Source of the DNA: Cymbomonas tetramitiformis
Taxonomy: Eukaryota > Chlorophyta > Pyramimonadophyceae > Pyramimonadales > Pyramimonadaceae
Reading direction: 5' to 3'
NCBI GenBank assembly: GCA_001247695.2
Contig: LGRX02035398.1
Span: 1 to 64,000 of the forward strand
DNA: 64,000 nucleotides
Positions 9,720 through 20,766 of the stretch are shown here, piece by piece. The translations under genes were made by a program, and so were the position numbers. Below the pieces are notes generated by a model. The model ran no database searches. It saw nothing but the letters and a program-made list of their open reading frames with translations, and had not been told where the DNA came from. Every line of letters begins with the position of its first letter. Within the stretch, counting starts at the first letter, position 1.

Positions 9720-11634
9720 ATGTCAGTCAAAGAGTTGCACGCTGAGTATGTAGAAAGCTGCGAGCTGTTTGGCGTTGAGCATACGCACGAGGGCTTCGTT
9801 GACTACGTTGCGAAGGTGAGGGCAAAGGGGACACCTAGCGAGCCCAAAGGGATCGAGGAAACCCCATTGGCTTTCCTCGACAAAGGCAAGAAAAGGGCGA
9901 AGGAAGACGACGAGGACGATGAGGAGGGAGGGGGGGAAGGGAGCAAAAAAAGGCGCAAGGGGGCTCGAAGCGCGTTCGAAGCTCAACTAATTAAAGCATG
10001 TCACGAGGAGTTTGGTACGTACTAAGCATGCGGCTTCGTTTACTTAACTTGGTTCCGTCGGTGCATGAAAAAATATTGATTTGGGAAGGGTTTGGGGAGA
10101 ATTACTTGCAGAATTGCGCGTGAAGGACGGGCGTCTTGAGCCCCTACTTCACGTGCCGAAGCAAGAGTCCGCGGTGTCGAAGTACGTCACCGCGGTACAA
10201 AACCGCTGCAAGTGGGCGACCGCGCCCACTAACTCCTTCGTGCGGGCGAAAGCCCGTTCGATCGTGAACAACAATCGTTATCTTTGGAAGTGCGGCCGGT
10301 GGGCGACCGACACGAAAACCGGAATGTGTACGTGGGTGGACCCCCAAAAGCTACATCCGTACACCACGTGTATGGAGGAGGGGGTCCCTACCACATGCCC
10401 GGTGCGGCAAATCGCCAAGAAGATGGAGGTGCTCAAAGCCCTCCCCGAATTCGAATTGGAGGAGGGGCCTAACAGCAAGGTGGAGTGCTTGCAAGGGGAG
10501 GCAAGACAGCGGCTGGGTACGTTCCCACCCTCTAATACACGTGACACACGCTCGCAGTATATGTGAAGCATGCCACAGCACACCTTGAGCATACTCAGCA
10601 TACTTGTGCACCTTTCTGAAAGGTAGGGCAACAATATGCCTGCAATATGTATGTAGTATACCTGCAACATACCTGTAACATACCTGTAACATACTGTACA
10701 CATACGACATAAAACTTACGGTTGATAGCATTTTTTGTTTGCAGTCGCCTATCTCTACGACCACAACGCCCCCGACAAGGACGACGAGGAGGAGGCTGAC
10801 CGCCTGGAGGCGGATGCCAAGAAAAAGGAGGTGGAGGCCAAGGCCAAAAAGCACCCGCCTCCGCATCCGCATCCGCAAAGGGCAAGGCCAAGGCCTCGGA
10901 GGGCCCCGCCTCCGCATCCGCAAAGGGCAAGGCCAAGGCGGCCGCGTCACCGGCCCCGTCACCGGCCAAGCCCGCCAAGCTTGCCAAGCCCGAAGCCCCC
11001 AATGTTGAAGACATCTTCAAGGTGGGGAAAGAGGTGGTGGTGTACGCGGGGGCTCAAACGGAGTACGAAGCGATGAAGAGTTCGCTCCGTCCCGACAAAG
11101 GCGGACTCGTGACGAACACCGGCCGATTGAAGGCCAACGTCGGGCTGTTCGCCGGGTTGGTGGTGGCGAATGCGGTTGGGGATATTCTCCCCAACCACAT
11201 CATGGACGGCCCCGATTTCCCCCTCACCGAGGGGCTCATCGGTATCAAGGTGCGCACCAACCCTTTCAATATGTGCACAATATGTGTACAATATGTCTGT
11301 TATAGTACTGTAATAGTACTGTAATAGTACTGTACTATATTTCCAATATTTGACACATGTATTTCGTTTGGTGGGGCTGCAGGTAACTGATATCCTCGAC
11401 ATGAAGATGCTTTGCAAAGAGAAGCCATATGCATATGTCCGCAGCGCCATCTCCTACATCATGAAGGAGGTGGACAAGCGCCTCCCGGAAGGGATGGACG
11501 CTAGCCACCGAGTGGGGAATCCCGGCTCGGAGGCGTCCCTCCTCTTGCAGAAGGCCTTCATGCGCGAGGGAAGAACAAACATAAAAAACCTTGTAGTGGA
11601 CGTAGCCTACGTACGGCAGGGGGAGCATTTGTGA
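9720..11634 (+). CDS. Four-exon gene of unknown function with acidic/lysine-rich linkers; one frameshift
   Basis: Exons 9720-10014, 10112-10516, 10745-11249 and 11383-11634 join in consistent phase at GT-AG sites. The start is the ATG of MSVKELHAEYVESC; the stop is TGA at 11632-11634. Exon 1 ends in a Lys/Asp/Glu-rich stretch resembling a nuclear linker. Exon 2 has Cys and Trp residues (CKWATAPTNSF, WKCGRWATDTKTGMCTW) but no motif I can name. Exon 3 has an Ala/Lys/Ser repeat, then EDIFKVGKEVVVYAGAQTEY. Between KKKEVEAKAK and that repeat the frame changes by one base at an A-run near 10,848, so this copy is either broken or carries a sequence error. The introns contain AATATGT-type words, as does the minisatellite downstream. 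It is possibly an accessory gene of the TNP2-like transposon to the right. Confidence 0.6.
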
Positions 11635-11679
11635 AACAAATTTGACAATTTGTAATTGTATTCAATATTAATTGTGTTC

Positions 11680-12470
11680 AATATGCCTCTCGTTGACATA
11701 TGCAATAGGTCCACAGCATACTTGCAGCATGTTGAATATGTCTGTGCAATATGCATGCAATAGGTCTACAGCATATATCCAATATAGGCAACTTTTATTT
11801 CAATACATATGCAATATGTCCACAGTATATATACAGCATATTGAATTTGCATGTTCAATACGTATGCAATAGGTCCGCAGTATGTATCCAACATACTGTA
11901 TGTTCCGTTTCAATACATATGCAATATGTCCGCAATATATATACAGCATATTGAATTTTCATGTTCAATACGTATGCAATAGGTCCGCAGTATGTATCCA
12001 ACATACTAAATGTACCGTTTCAATACATATGCAATATGTCCGCAATATATATACAGCATATTGAATTTTCATGTTCAATACGTATGCAATAGGTCCGCAG
12101 TATGTATCCAACATACTAAATGTACCGTTTCAATACATATGCAATATGTCCGCAATATATATACAACATATTGAATTTTCATGTTCAATATGTGTGCAAT
12201 AGGTCCGCAGTATGTATCCAATATACTAAATGTACCGTTTCAATACATATTCAATAGGTCCACAATATATATACAACATATTGAATTTACATGTTCAATA
12301 CGTATGCAATATGTCCGCAGTATGTATCCAACATACTGAATGTTCCGTTTCAATACATATTCAATAGGTCCACAATATATATACAACATATTGAGTTTAC
12401 ATGTTCAATACGTATGCAGTAGGTCCGCAGTGTGTATCCAACATATTGAATGTTGACTTACAATATGTAT
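11680..12470. repeat. 110-bp minisatellite
   Basis: The phrase ATGTTCAATACGTATGCAAT recurs at 11851, 11961, 12071, 12181, 12291 and 12401, an exact 110-base step, with decayed copies on the left. The units are themselves made of short dyads such as CAATATG/CATATTG. Confidence 0.92.
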
Positions 12471-12799
12471 ACAATATGTATACAATATGTGGGCAATATG
12501 TCTGCAACATGCCTTCATAGTGTTTGCGACATGCATGGTGCATGTCTCCAACCCTATACTACACATGTGTTGAAGGCATATTGAAATAACTCTCTGCATC
12601 AGAACTTCAATATGTCTCCAATACATGAGGGCTCACTGCAATACTATGTTGCACACATGTTGGAGCGCTTGCAGGCATATTGCACACATATTGTAATTTT
12701 TTTTAGTGTATTGAACATTTATTGTCAATACGCGTGCAATATGCCCGCAATATGTGTTCAATACGATGTATTGCACGCGTCCATAAACGTAGGGGTCTT

Positions 12800-15700
12800 T
12801 ACGACATCGTAAAGGGGGAAGTATTCACATTCCGTGTCATGCTCTACAAGGTTCTCGAAGATTATGTGGGGCTAACGGACGCGGCACAGCGATTCGGGGC
12901 TAACGCATATATGGGCTGCATGAAATGCTAGATACGGGGAATGCCAAAATCTGAATATGGACTTACCAAAATAATTTACACCACTCAAAATCAGCCATCA
13001 CTGCCAGGTGATATGCTTCCGTACGCGTGGACTAAGTAGTCCTTATTTGTCCGTGCGTATGGAACACCCGAACCCCGTACGGAATACGTAGGGACATACA
13101 CTTCCGGACGGACGGACGAAACTTTGTGATACTGAATATTTGGTTGTGATATTGAATTTGTGATTGGAGTGTGCTGACAACGTTTTTTGCGACATAATGT
13201 GCGCAGCCCCGCGAACCGACAGCGAAGTCCGAACGCAGGCCCAACATCATGCTAGGATGCGAGACGAAGGCAATGTACCCTCGGACATCATTGCAGAATT
13301 TATGTCGAAGACTGGAGTTAAGTTTCCGTGCCACTTCTCGCAAATTCAAGAGTTTGATACCGTCAAAGACTACTTGCTCGACTTGATGCACATCTTGTAC
13401 AACATAATTCACCGAGTACATTGCGTCATTTGGGGAGCTAGCTGGGAGGTTAACTGCCGAAACCACGCGAGAAAACTCAAAGTGCATCGGTCCTGGATCA
13501 CCGCTCCACCTCCACAACACCGAAATGATAGAAGATCGGCTGCAACACGACTGGCACGTATGTTCTCCAAAGTATTCCGCACGTGTGGACACCTGCTGTA
13601 TCACTGACAATTCTATCGTCCGTACAGTAATCACTCACCTTTAAGAAAACCGGAGATTTGGGGTCAGCCAGCTAATTCCACCAACTTGCGTACCCCCCGC
13701 CTGCCAGCGTCCTATGGAATCGGTAAGAATTAGCAAGTATTTTTTTCAATCAGCCAGCAATTCTCTTAAAAGTCCAATGATACACACTTAAAAAGGCGAC
13801 ATTTTCAAAATTTTCGCCATGCGGCGCCAGCACCCATATTTCTTATTTTCGAGGATTCCATAGCTCAAAAACCAGCCAGCTTTTCTCGACAACTTCGGTC
13901 CCAAAGTGGCGGTTTCTTATCGCCGGGTTTTCTTAAAGGTGAGTGATTACTGTACCTACGTTCTGCGTCCGTTCTACCTGTGGACAATTAGTCCATGCGT
14001 GCGGAACACTCATGTTTGACACTTTTGTTGTGCCATTTGTTGCAATTTCCTGCAGAGAAACCATCTCCGTGGGGACTTCCACCACTGGCCAAGAAGCGGG
14101 CAGTAGCATGGACGAGACAGCTTTGTCTACCAACTAGATGGGGGCCTCTATCACGAAAGCTTCTGCAACAGAAATCCAAATCCCCGAACAAAGTGAGGAA
14201 GATGAAGGCCGCACACTTGATCGTTTCTCTCACTTCTGGATTACTTGCTGCAATAGCAGCAACGGAGAATGAAAATGGCGACGTGCTTCGACCTCAGTAT
14301 GCAGCCTTCGTGGGCGAGCTCTCCGTGATTGTCCGCGAGATGACAAGCAGCAAGTTGCTGCCAGATGTGCGTCCCCAACTTAATTTCCAATGTCCGTGCG
14401 TGGGGAGGTAATGTTCCGTACGTACGGCATATGGGTACATGCGGACGGACAGATGACCCTCACTTATTCCGTGTCTATGGACTAATATGTCCACACGTTT
14501 GTTGCAGGAGATGGATAAATTGCAGGCCAAAGTGATCGCCTTGAGGGACACGATGGAAAAGGCAAACTCGCCTGAAGACTTGGTGATCATGTCGCATTTG
14601 CTCGTTCATATTATTGAGCAGTTGAAGGACAACGGCCCGGCAAGAGAGTTATGGTTGTTTGTCTTCGAAGACTACTACGGAAATTTGAAGAGATCGATCA
14701 AGACACGTGCGCACCCGGTCGCAAGCATGATGAAGGGTCTGGAATTGCAACGGATGGTGAACATGGTGAAGGGTATTAAACAATTCACCACGACCGGTCG
14801 AGCACCCTTGTACCGACCCCCACCTAAGCAGCCGATCTGGACGAGCAAAGCGACCGGGAACACCAAGAGAGTGAGGCCATCCAAAGGTATGCTTGCTCCT
14901 CGAGACCTTGGTGATGTGACGGCTTTCAAACCTTTTATTTCGGTAGGGAAGAGCATGCATATCCGTTATCTGCTGTCCAAATTATAGGTCCGTACGTGTG
15001 TTTTTATGTGTCCCGACGTATGATAACCGTGTTCCGTACGTGGTCCGCGGACATTTCTCACACAATTTGATATGTTATTGTTTCGTCGGGTGCAGACGAT
15101 GAAGAGAAAATCCAAGTGTGGCTTCGCAGCGAGTTCCCGTGGTACGATCGTCTGTGCCTGCAGTTCCGGACAAAGCTGGACGAGTACAATAGGTGCGCTA
15201 GCCGCACCGTCATGTTTTGACTCTCGTTATTTTGTTGGTACGCGCGGTTCGAACATATTGAGTGCGTAAACTTTACGTATTCCATCCGTACGGACGCAGT
15301 TAAATTCGGGTTCCGTACGTTATCCGCATCACGTCCATCCGTGCAGACCTTAACTTACTACACACTTACCGATGCCTATGTGTTCTTCTGACTGATAGGA
15401 ATGTCCGGCAGCGTGCCCGCCGCCGCCATGGGCGTGGGAGGCGAGCGGCACAGCCTCAGTTGGACGCTCCCACATTTCTGGACCCGGAAACATGGCGAAA
15501 GTGCCCACATACGGACCAGGTGATACCTTTCACCTTGCAGGAGCAAAGTTTTGCATTGGCTGGTGTAGCCATGTGGATGGAATTTCCCAGTGTCCAAGTC
15601 GGGCGCGACGAATTCCGGATACTCGACAAGGATGTCGGGAAGAAGTCTTGCCAACGATACTTCAAGCAAATCTTCAGAAGTCCGGGCAAACCCACCGACG

Positions 15701-16430
15701 AAGACCGACGGCTCCAGCGTATACCCAAGGATGATGTCGAAGACAGGCACGTTTCTCGAGAAATCCATCCATTTCAGCATGCTGATTTGATTTGCTCATC
15801 CCCACTGGATGGGCCATGGTCGTCGAACGTGGGTAAGGCACTGTCCACACCCACGTCACCCTTGTGTCCGACGTATTCCGTACGCAATCCACACGTCTGG
15901 AATACGTCCATGACCGTGGATTACATATGGTCGGCGTGTGGACCACTAAGTCCGCACGGATAAATATCTGATTATGCAATCTATCATTGGTTTGCCCATC
16001 CAGGTACGGAGAGATTTTGAAGATTGTCCAGCTGGAGCTGCCTGGCTGCAGTCAACTGCTACTGAAGGCCCGCTGGTTCCCACGAGCAGCAGCGCTTGCA
16101 GACGATGTTTCCAAGAACATATTTCTGCGCAATGACATGCCATGGGAAGTAGATCAGCCGTTCGTCCGAGTGGACAGCATTGAGAACCAAGTGTGCATTC
16201 AAAGCATTCCTGTCATGCCAAAACGACTTGCTCGTTACACAGGAAACATCGTTCCGATGCACATTCGGCAACGCACTGACCGGCTTTTCATTGTGCTTGA
16301 TCGGCAAGCGGACTTCTTTCGCGACCTTGGAGACAGCAGCTCTGACGAAGAAGAGTGGAGAGATGGTGTAGATTCTGACGAAGCACCAGAAGATTGGTGC
16401 CGCCCTGAACTGGAGAATATTTCATTGTAG
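12800..16430 (+). CDS. TNP2-like (CACTA/En-Spm type) transposase gene, multi-exon
   Basis: The segments read in order like the TNP2/DUF4218 family of CACTA transposases. About 12,803-12,930 is FRVMLYKVLEDYVGL followed by GCMKC. About 13,201-13,610 has FDTVKDYLLDLMHILYN, the family's D...D.MH region. 14,056-14,367 has KMKAAHLIVSLTSGLL. 14,508-14,886 has VMSHLLVHIIEQLKDNGPA and FEDYYGNLKR. 15,097-15,191 and 15,402-15,834 continue it. 16,004-16,430 has GEILKIVQLELPG and QPFVRVDSIENQV, then an acidic tail and TAG. Most boundaries fit GT-AG and the last three joints keep phase. The 5' end is not defined. The introns are full of TCCGTACGGA-type dyads. Family membership is from motif order; whether it is active is unknown. 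Confidence 0.68.
13625..13952. mobile_element. Tc1/mariner-type MITE inside a TNP2 intron
   Basis: This is a 328-bp element whose ends are inverted repeats of about 27 bases beginning CAGTAATCACTCACC. It is flanked on both sides by TA (13623-13624 and 13953-13954). CAGT ends plus a TA duplication are typical of Tc1/mariner/pogo-derived MITEs. It has no coding capacity and lies between two transposase exons. Confidence 0.75.
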
Positions 16431-16435
16431 GACCG

Positions 16436-17420
16436 CATGTCCGCTCGTATGTAATATATAATCCGTATGCAAATCCATACGTGTGTACATAGTTTATTTT
16501 GTAAATAGCATAACCCTGCGTAAGAGGCACGTAGTCCGTCCGTACGGACGAGTGTATCCAGCTTTCTACGCATAGCATGTTCCCTGCTTATTCCGTGCGC
16601 ATATGTATATGTCCTTGGCGTCCATCCGCATGGACGGCGCATGCAAATAACACTCCATATCGGAGGGAAGGGGAGGGGACACCCATAGAATGTTCACACG
16701 CACCCGTGTCGTTGTTCATACGAAGTCCGTCCGTACGGACAGATAGTCGCGCCCATGTAAACAAGCCAAGGCAGACTCCTTCATGATGACATATGCTGTC
16801 CATCCGCATGGACGGTGCATGCAAATAACACTCCATATCGGAGGGAAGGGGAGGGGACACCCATAGAATGTTCACACGCACCCGTGTCGATGTCCATACG
16901 TGATCCATCCGTACGGACAGTTAGTCGCGCCCGTGCAAACATGCCAAGGCAGACTCCTTCACGAGGACATATGCTGTCCATCCGCATGGATGAGCATGCG
17001 AAAAACACCCCATGGCAAATTTGGCCTTGAAAAGCACCCCATGGCGTGTCAATAGGCGGTCCATGCGCATGGACGGCAAGAGTCCATACGCATGGAAGGT
17101 GCAAACGGGCTCCGACTGCGAAATACACATGTCCTTAGGTAATCCATGCGTATGGACGAGGTAAGGACGACTGGTCAGGCTGGACAATCAGATGGACACC
17201 CTGAGTATAGCATTTTGGGTGTTCCCCAGGGAAAGTCCAAAATGTTCAGCGTTTCCGTCCGTACGGACACATTGCGGAAATTCGGACGGATTGCATATGG
17301 ACAGAAAAAACCTTCAAAACGTTTTGACATGTGATGTCCATACGTATGGGCCTTTTCAAAAGCGTACGGACTCCCAGTCCGTCTGAAAACCGTCCGGGTG
17401 GACTGTGATAGTCCATCCGG
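16436..17420. repeat. Dyad-rich region, possible subterminal repeats of the TNP2-like element
   Basis: Words of the form GTCCrTmCGkAyGGAC (for example GTCCGTCCGTACGGAC, GTCCATCCGCATGGAC) recur every few tens of bases. A block of about 190 bases starting GGAGGGAAGGGGAGGGGACA is duplicated in tandem (near 16,660 and 16,842). The same dyads occur in the gene's introns and just upstream of 13,100. CACTA elements carry many short subterminal binding sites; that reading is an inference here. Open frames in this stretch look spurious. Confidence 0.6.
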
Positions 17421-17435
17421 ATGGAACGGCTTCGT

Positions 17436-18480
17436 TTTTCTAGGGGCCGGATATTGGTGATGACGGAGCACTATACAAGGTCTGTGATTGCCGTGCCGCT
17501 GCCAGACAAGGGGGCGAGCACGATTGCTTGGGCTTTCAGGAATCACGTGCTTTCAGTCTTCGGAGCGCCTGCAGAGTGCCTGGTGGATGGTGGTGGAGAA
17601 TTCGAAGGGGAGTTTGAGGAGCTGTGTGAAAGTTGCCTGATCGACAGGAGAGTAACTTCACCAGACTCGCAAGAGGGCAACGGGCTGACTGAGAGGGTGA
17701 TCGGCACCATCAAGTTCTGCCTGAAGAAATGTGCACTAGTCCATGGATTGGACTTCGATTGGGACCAGTTCCTGTGGGCAATTGTTCTGAGTTACAACGC
17801 GGCCAAGCAACAATCTACGGGAGTAGCTCCCTTCACCATGCTGTTCGCGCAGGAGCCCACAGTGCCGCCAGACCTCAAGGGCAGACCTGCTTTGGAGTTT
17901 GATGCAATGCCAAAGAGCGACGCGGACACGCGAGTCGCTGACCTATTAGCAAGGGCTGAGGTGGTGAAGAGGCAGATGATACACGCTGGGTGCAACCTGG
18001 AGGTGGCACAGCATCGAGACCAGCAGCGATACCAGCAGCACAGGTCAGATGCAGACTTGCCCAAACCTCACCGGTTTGCTGCGGGAGACTTTGTTTATAC
18101 CAAAAGCAGACCCAAATGTGGGCTGGAAACTGCAACCAAGCCAGCCATGCATACTGAGAGTGGTGGCCGTCAAGGATACTGGCGTGGTGACGCTGGAGGA
18201 CAGAACGGGACTCAAAGAGAAGACTACAGTGAGTCACATCGCACCGTGCTTCCTGCAGATCAAGGACAAGTATGACTTTCAAGAGGCAGTGCCGGGGAAA
18301 CATCACACCTGCCATGTCTGCAAAAGGTCTGACAATGACAGTAAAATGTTGCTGTGCGACCGGTGCAACAAGGGCTACCATCTCTGGTGTCTACAGCCAA
18401 AACTGAAGAAAGTGCCTGATGGTGAATGGCATGGTCCATGCTGCGAGGACAAGCCGGAAGCTGCGCGTGCAGAGAAATAG
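17436..18480 (+). pseudogene. Gypsy integrase core fused to a PHD finger, frameshifted
   Basis: The left part (17,436-~18,105) is an integrase core and C-terminal region: MTEHYTRSVIAVPLPDKGAS follows the first catalytic position, then CLVDGGGEFEGEFEEL with the second Asp and GNGLTERVIGTIKF with the Glu. The frame changes by one base near 18,105, within VYTKSRPK. The second frame continues with a beta-rich segment and a PHD zinc finger: CHVC...CDRC...HLWC...GPCC, a Cys4-His-Cys3 pattern, ending at TAG 18480. Chromoviruses carry a chromodomain here; a PHD finger would be an alternative histone reader guiding insertion, which is inference. The upstream pol is missing, apparently cut off at the dyad-rich region. 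Confidence 0.75.
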
Positions 18481-18484
18481 ACGC

Positions 18485-19576
18485 AATTCAGGGGATGATT
18501 CGACTGATGCGGCAGTACTGGAGCGCTGGGCGGGCAAATTGAAACGAGCAACGTCAGTGCTGCTTGAGAAAACACCGAGTCCAACCACTGTGCTGGAGTG
18601 TGACGTGGGCCCAAGGAGAGTCATTCTGAAGGGCAAGGCAAAACAGCCATGGCTGGCTGTGAGCTTGGCACAGCTGCAGCGCAAGGAAGAGCATCATTGG
18701 GGTGCAGAGACGAGGTCTGACTTGGGCACTGTGAGCGGGCTGAAGCAGCTACTGGATTGCATAATGCCAGGGAGCTGGCATGAAGGGCATCTCACACGAC
18801 TCAGCAGGAAGAAATGTGCGAAGCAGAAGGAGAAATCAAGGAGTCTCAGACCAGAAGGAGGGGTTCCTGCGATGAGCAAGGAAGTGCAAGAAGCGAGAGG
18901 CGAGGTGCAGAAGATGAAGCGATCGCAAGTAAAAGAGGCCAGTTTGTTGGACTGGGGATTGGAGCTAGTGATGACAGTGCCAGCTGAGGTTAAGAGACTC
19001 TCAGTGGACGGAAGTGGGCTGGTCGGGGATTCAGAGAGTGTGGGACCCGTGGACAGGCACCGGGGTGATCGGCAAGGTCTTGGGAGCAGCGAACCCACAT
19101 CTCTCTGTCTTGAATAACGACTGGAATGTGCACCTGGGTTGGAAGGAGGCCAGCGAGACGCCTTGCAACCTGGCCCGTATCAGCTGTGGAGGAAGCAGTA
19201 TGGAGTGGGTGATGCTGTGGTCACTTCTCCGTGGTTTGTTGTGTTGGACATCGCATTTCCCTTGGGAGTCTTGGCGAGCCGGGTGGTGGCGTGTGTTCAC
19301 GTACCATCACATTATATGACAGACATGACAGAGCCAAGGGCGAAGTATTTCAGAGAACTATGTCACGCAGGTAGAGTTCACGCTATTGGGCACCTGGAGC
19401 ATGGTCCTATAGGTCGCAGGTGCATGTGGGTGATGGTGTTCAAGAACCCCATGATACGTGCAAAGATGTTGAGCAAGGGAGAACAGCAGGGAGCTGGGAT
19501 GTACAATGTCAGTATTGGCAGGCTTGCAAACAACGTGAACTTGACAGATTGTGCAGAGGCTGCAGATGATGCTTAA
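18485..19576 (+). pseudogene. Decayed C-terminal region of the same gypsy Pol with a methyltransferase-like domain
   Basis: After the PHD finger, coding signal continues but jumps frame at least twice (around 19,010 and 19,150). The first part is basic and low in recognisable motifs. The second part has VWDPWTGTGVIGKVLGAAN, resembling the glycine-rich SAM-binding motif I, then DAVVTSPWFVVLDIAFPLGV, resembling motif IV (SPPY/SPPF) of amino-methyltransferases, then strands such as RVVACVHVPSHY. It ends at TAA in front of a polypurine tract, so it is the C-terminus of the retroelement. The methyltransferase call rests on two motifs in the right order and needs a profile search. Confidence 0.55.
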
Positions 19577-19600
19577 AGTGTACTTTGCCTGACCTTCCAA

Positions 19601-19614
19601 CAAAGAGGGGGGAG
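19601..19614 (+). other. Polypurine tract of the PHD-type gypsy element
   Basis: CAAAGAGGGGGGAG directly precedes the first long direct repeat (TTAAGGAGTTTTGCACTC). This resembles the polypurine tracts of both chromoviruses in this window, which also end in GGGAG or GAGAG before TT. Confidence 0.6.
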
Positions 19615-20282
19615 TTAAGGAGTTTTGCACTCATATACAGCCTCTTTAAAAAGTTTTTCGAAATATTGGACTTGTAAGTGTGGCACGCCTGCAGTGCACA
19701 GGACAGAGTTCTTGAGATATAAACAGTGTAAAAAGTTTGGTAGCAGTTTCGACTGTCACTCGTGTGGTGGTTGCGAGAGCTGTCACGACCAGTGCTCTCT
19801 CGACCGTTACTTGCGCGACCCGAGTTCGACTGGGCGACGTGACAGCTTTGTGACAGAGGAGTGACAACGGTGTTGGTCATGACGCGACCTTGGTGGTTTT
19901 CGAGGAGAGTTGGTAAAGATACGAAGAGCAGAAGAAGGAGAATCGGCTCGGGGTCGAGCCGTTGGTTTGACAGAGATACCGTCAGTGACGCGCAGCAGCG
20001 TGATTGGAAGAAAGAAGAGTTAACAAGAAATGAGGGGACGTTGCAAGATAAGTAACGCAGGCTGCAGTAGGAGACTTTTACGGAGGCTCGTTATTGTTTT
20101 GCCCTTGGCAGGCCAAAAGCGTGGCTATATTACATTTGCGAAGACAGAAGTACTCTCGGTGTATTTATTATAAGGAATATATTTGTACACTTAAAAAGCA
20201 ACCGAGGAGTCTTGTGCTGGCATCCTTGAAGTGTTACGATGTGCGTTGCAGTGCAGTCGTGAAAGTTGAAGCGAATTTCAAG
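19615..20282 (+). repeat. Probable LTR, first copy
   Basis: This starts just after the polypurine tract. Its first ~160 bases recur at 20,283, giving a 668-base step. It contains a TATA-like word (GAGATATAAACAG). It has no TG...CA ends that I can define, so the LTR call rests on position plus the direct repeat. Confidence 0.6.
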
Positions 20283-20444
20283 TTAAGGAGTTTTGCACTC
20301 ATATACAGCCTCTTTAAAAAGTTTTTCGAAATACTGGACTTGTAAGTGTGGCACGCCTGCAGTGCACAGGACATAGTTCTTGAGATATAAACAGTGTGAA
20401 AAGTTTGGCAGCAGTTTCGACTGTCACTCGTGTGGTGGTTGCGA
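20283..20444 (+). repeat. Second, truncated copy of the same LTR in direct tandem
   Basis: Near-identical to 19,615-19,776 with a few substitutions; identity stops abruptly after GTGGTTGCGA. It directly follows the first copy with no internal sequence between, so this is an LTR-LTR tandem rather than a normal element end. Confidence 0.75.
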
Positions 20445-20467
20445 CATAGTCAGCATCACGTTTTCCC

Positions 20468-20533
20468 GGATTACGAGTTAAGGTCATCGATGTCATGCAA
20501 AAAGAAGAATCTATGACCTTAACTCGTAATCCG
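20468..20533. repeat. Hairpin with 21-bp stem
   Basis: CGGATTACGAGTTAAGGTCAT at the left pairs perfectly with its reverse complement at 20,513-20,533, with a loop of about 24 bases. Flanking GTTTTCCC/CCCGGAAT extend the symmetry weakly. It sits just beyond the truncated LTR and may be a foldback-element remnant. Confidence 0.8.
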
Positions 20534-20592
20534 TAACCCGGAATCGCAAATCGGAACCTCTCTATTAGAGAAACTACCTACTGTAGCTGTAG

Positions 20593-20766
20593 GTGGCGGG
20601 TATCCCCCACGGGGACGCCGAGATGCTAGGACAAGCCTTAACAGCGATTGTGTTATCGAACCAGCACGCGGGCCACTCATCCCGGGCTTCGTCCAGGCAA
20701 AGGAGGCGGCGCTCAAAGCTGGGGCTTTCGGTTGCACGATTAGTGGTTTTGGCAATACTCATAAAC
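20593..20766 (+). pseudogene. Homoserine kinase C-terminal fragment, frameshifted
   Basis: One frame gives IPHGDAEMLGQAL. After loss of one base near 20,638 a second frame gives NSDCVIEPARGPLIPGF and then AKEAALKAGAFGCTISG. This matches the conserved C-terminal region of homoserine kinase (GHMP family, threonine synthesis), where EPxRxPLIPGF and AGAxGCTISGAG are hallmark sequences. Only about 55 residues remain and no neighbouring exon was found. It is a gene fragment or a processed/captured piece, not a working gene. Confidence 0.75.

Noticed and set aside
16436..17420. Several short open frames on both strands
   Set aside because: They arise from the duplicated dyad-rich block and read the same peptides in both copies with no protein-like composition.
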